20,274 nucleotides of DNA from JBBTXJ01 sp038061815 (GTDB lineage Bacteria > Patescibacteriota > Patescibacteriia > Magasanikbacterales > JBBTXJ01), in contig JBBTYK010000014.1 in NCBI GenBank assembly GCA_038061815.1, positions 1-20,274 of the forward strand. Direction: 5' to 3'. Position numbers and translations under genes: made by a program. Positions 19,575-20,274 of this stretch are shown in pieces. Position 1 is the first letter of the stretch. Every line of letters begins with the position of its first letter. Below the pieces are notes generated by a model. That model was not told the origin of the DNA. It worked only from the letters and a program-made list of their open reading frames with translations, and did not search any database.

Positions 19575-20192
19575 ATGCAGAGTAACGACGCGCTTGTTGA
19601 ACATCTTATTTCCTCCGGCGCGCTCAAAACGTCGGCGCTGATTAACGCATTTCGCGCGATTGACCGTGCGCATTTTGTGCGACCTATGAATGCGCATGAG
19701 GCATACGGGGATTATCCACTTCCTATCGGCGGAGGCGGCACCATTTCGCAGCCGTCAACCGTTGCGTTTATGTTGGAATTGCTCGCGCCTGCGCGCGGTG
19801 ATACGATTCTTGATGTGGGGTCTGGTTCCGGCTGGACCACTGCGCTTTTGGCCGAGATTGTCGGCCCGAAAGGGAGGGTAATCGGTGTAGAAATTGTACC
19901 GGAACTGGTGCAATTTGGGCAGAAAAATCTGGCGAAATATAATGTTGCGAACGCAGAGATTGTGGCGGCGCGCGATGACGTGTTGGGGCTTCCGGGCCGC
20001 GGCCCGTTTGATAAAATCCTCGTCTCTGCCGCGGCGGAAGAATTACCCGAGGAATTGGTGGAGCAGTTAAAATCCGGCGGGCGCATGGTAATACCTGTCG
20101 GCAATTCCGTTTGGAAGATTGAAAAACGCGCGGACGGCACGATTGACCGCACCGAGTTCGGCGGATTCGTATTTGTTCCGTTGGTTACATAG
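19575..20192 (+). CDS. pcm: Protein-L-isoaspartate O-methyltransferase
   Basis: A 205-residue SAM-dependent methyltransferase that starts repair of isoaspartyl residues in ageing proteins. The family signature GGTISQPSTVAFMLELL (residues 54-70) precedes the SAM-binding motif ILDVGSGSGWTTALLA. VIGVEIVPELV and FDKILVSAAAEELPEEL follow, then GGRMVIPVG. The N-terminal ALINAFRAIDRAHFV is also typical. The length is normal. It is followed after one base by the transaldolase start, so the two are probably one operon. Confidence 0.93.
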   Translation: MQSNDALVEHLISSGALKTSALINAFRAIDRAHFVRPMNAHEAYGDYPLPIGGGGTISQPSTVAFMLELLAPARGDTILDVGSGSGWTTALLAEIVGPKGRVIGVEIVPELVQFGQKNLAKYNVANAEIVAARDDVLGLPGRGPFDKILVSAAAEELPEELVEQLKSGGRMVIPVGNSVWKIEKRADGTIDRTEFGGFVFVPLVT

Positions 20193-20193
20193 T

Positions 20194-20274
20194 ATGGCGA
20201 GGATTTTTTTGGATGGCGGTGACCCGAACGATACGCGCGCGGTGATTGCGCAGCTCGGGTTTTTAGATGGACAG
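20194..20274 (+). CDS. Transaldolase-family protein, N-terminus only, runs off the window
   Basis: ATG one base after the pcm stop opens MARIFLDGGDPNDTRAVIAQ followed by LGFLDGQ and the window edge. The IFLDGGDP start and the FLDGQ strand, where TTNP would be expected next, match my recollection of CPR-type transaldolases of the pentose phosphate pathway. Only 27 residues are visible and no catalytic lysine can be checked. The frame is likely translated by coupling with pcm. Confidence 0.6.
   Translation, partial: MARIFLDGGDPNDTRAVIAQLGFLDGQ

Noticed and set aside
1..20274. Alternative genetic code with UGA as Gly, as in some CPR groups
   Set aside because: Clear genes end at TGA (DUF-neighbouring uvrA at 16367-16369, the kinase and rluD), and no conserved protein is interrupted by in-frame TGA.

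Overview
The window most likely comes from a Patescibacteria/CPR genome, probably of the Parcubacteria type. This is inferred from gene content: an ECF sigma factor overlapping a DUF5667-type membrane protein, a T4SS-pilin-like two-helix protein with a Cys-rich tail, a lone anchored solute-binding protein, a small GIY-YIG nuclease between repeats, RNase J, a short SecG and a CPR-style transaldolase start. TGA and TAG both work as ordinary stops. No rRNA, CRISPR array, prophage or transposase gene is visible.

Layout. 1-2402 (minus strand): the 5' part of a polyprenyl glycosylphosphotransferase, the RNase P RNA gene (rnpB) with a near-consensus promoter and a terminator, and an uncharacterised P-loop protein. 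2422-4239 (plus): ECF sigma factor and its overlapping membrane partner, closed by a palindromic terminator shared with trpS. 4243-6576: trpS (minus), a conserved hypothetical (plus) with a structured leader, and a GIY-YIG gene (minus), with several inverted copies of a TGTCATTGCGAG repeat around and between them. 6593-10809 (minus): secG, solute-binding protein, tRNA-Leu(CAG) and RNase J. 10817-16369 (plus): a DsbA-like protein overlapping the Cys-rich pilin-like protein, then uvrA. 16329-18251 (minus): rluD-like pseudouridine synthase, a cytidylate-kinase-like protein and rplS. 18256-20274 (plus): tRNA-Ile(UAU), a small hypothetical, a higBA-like toxin-antitoxin pair whose toxin frame is broken, a possible mutY stub, pcm and the start of a transaldolase.

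Main signals. (1) Palindromic repeats have entered essential protein genes without breaking the frame: one in trpS and two in rluD. (2) The TGTCATTGCGAG repeat brackets the GIY-YIG gene, and a second copy near trpS keeps only the first six codons of that gene, as an internally deleted derivative would. (3) Many genes have a -10 box 6-9 bases before the start codon and no Shine-Dalgarno, so leaderless translation appears common, whereas three orphan genes have strong Shine-Dalgarno sites and their own terminators. (4) A DsbA-like protein whose motif is CPFS rather than CxxC sits in front of an envelope protein with more than 40 cysteines.

All functional calls rest on motifs and recalled family resemblance. 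No database search was run.
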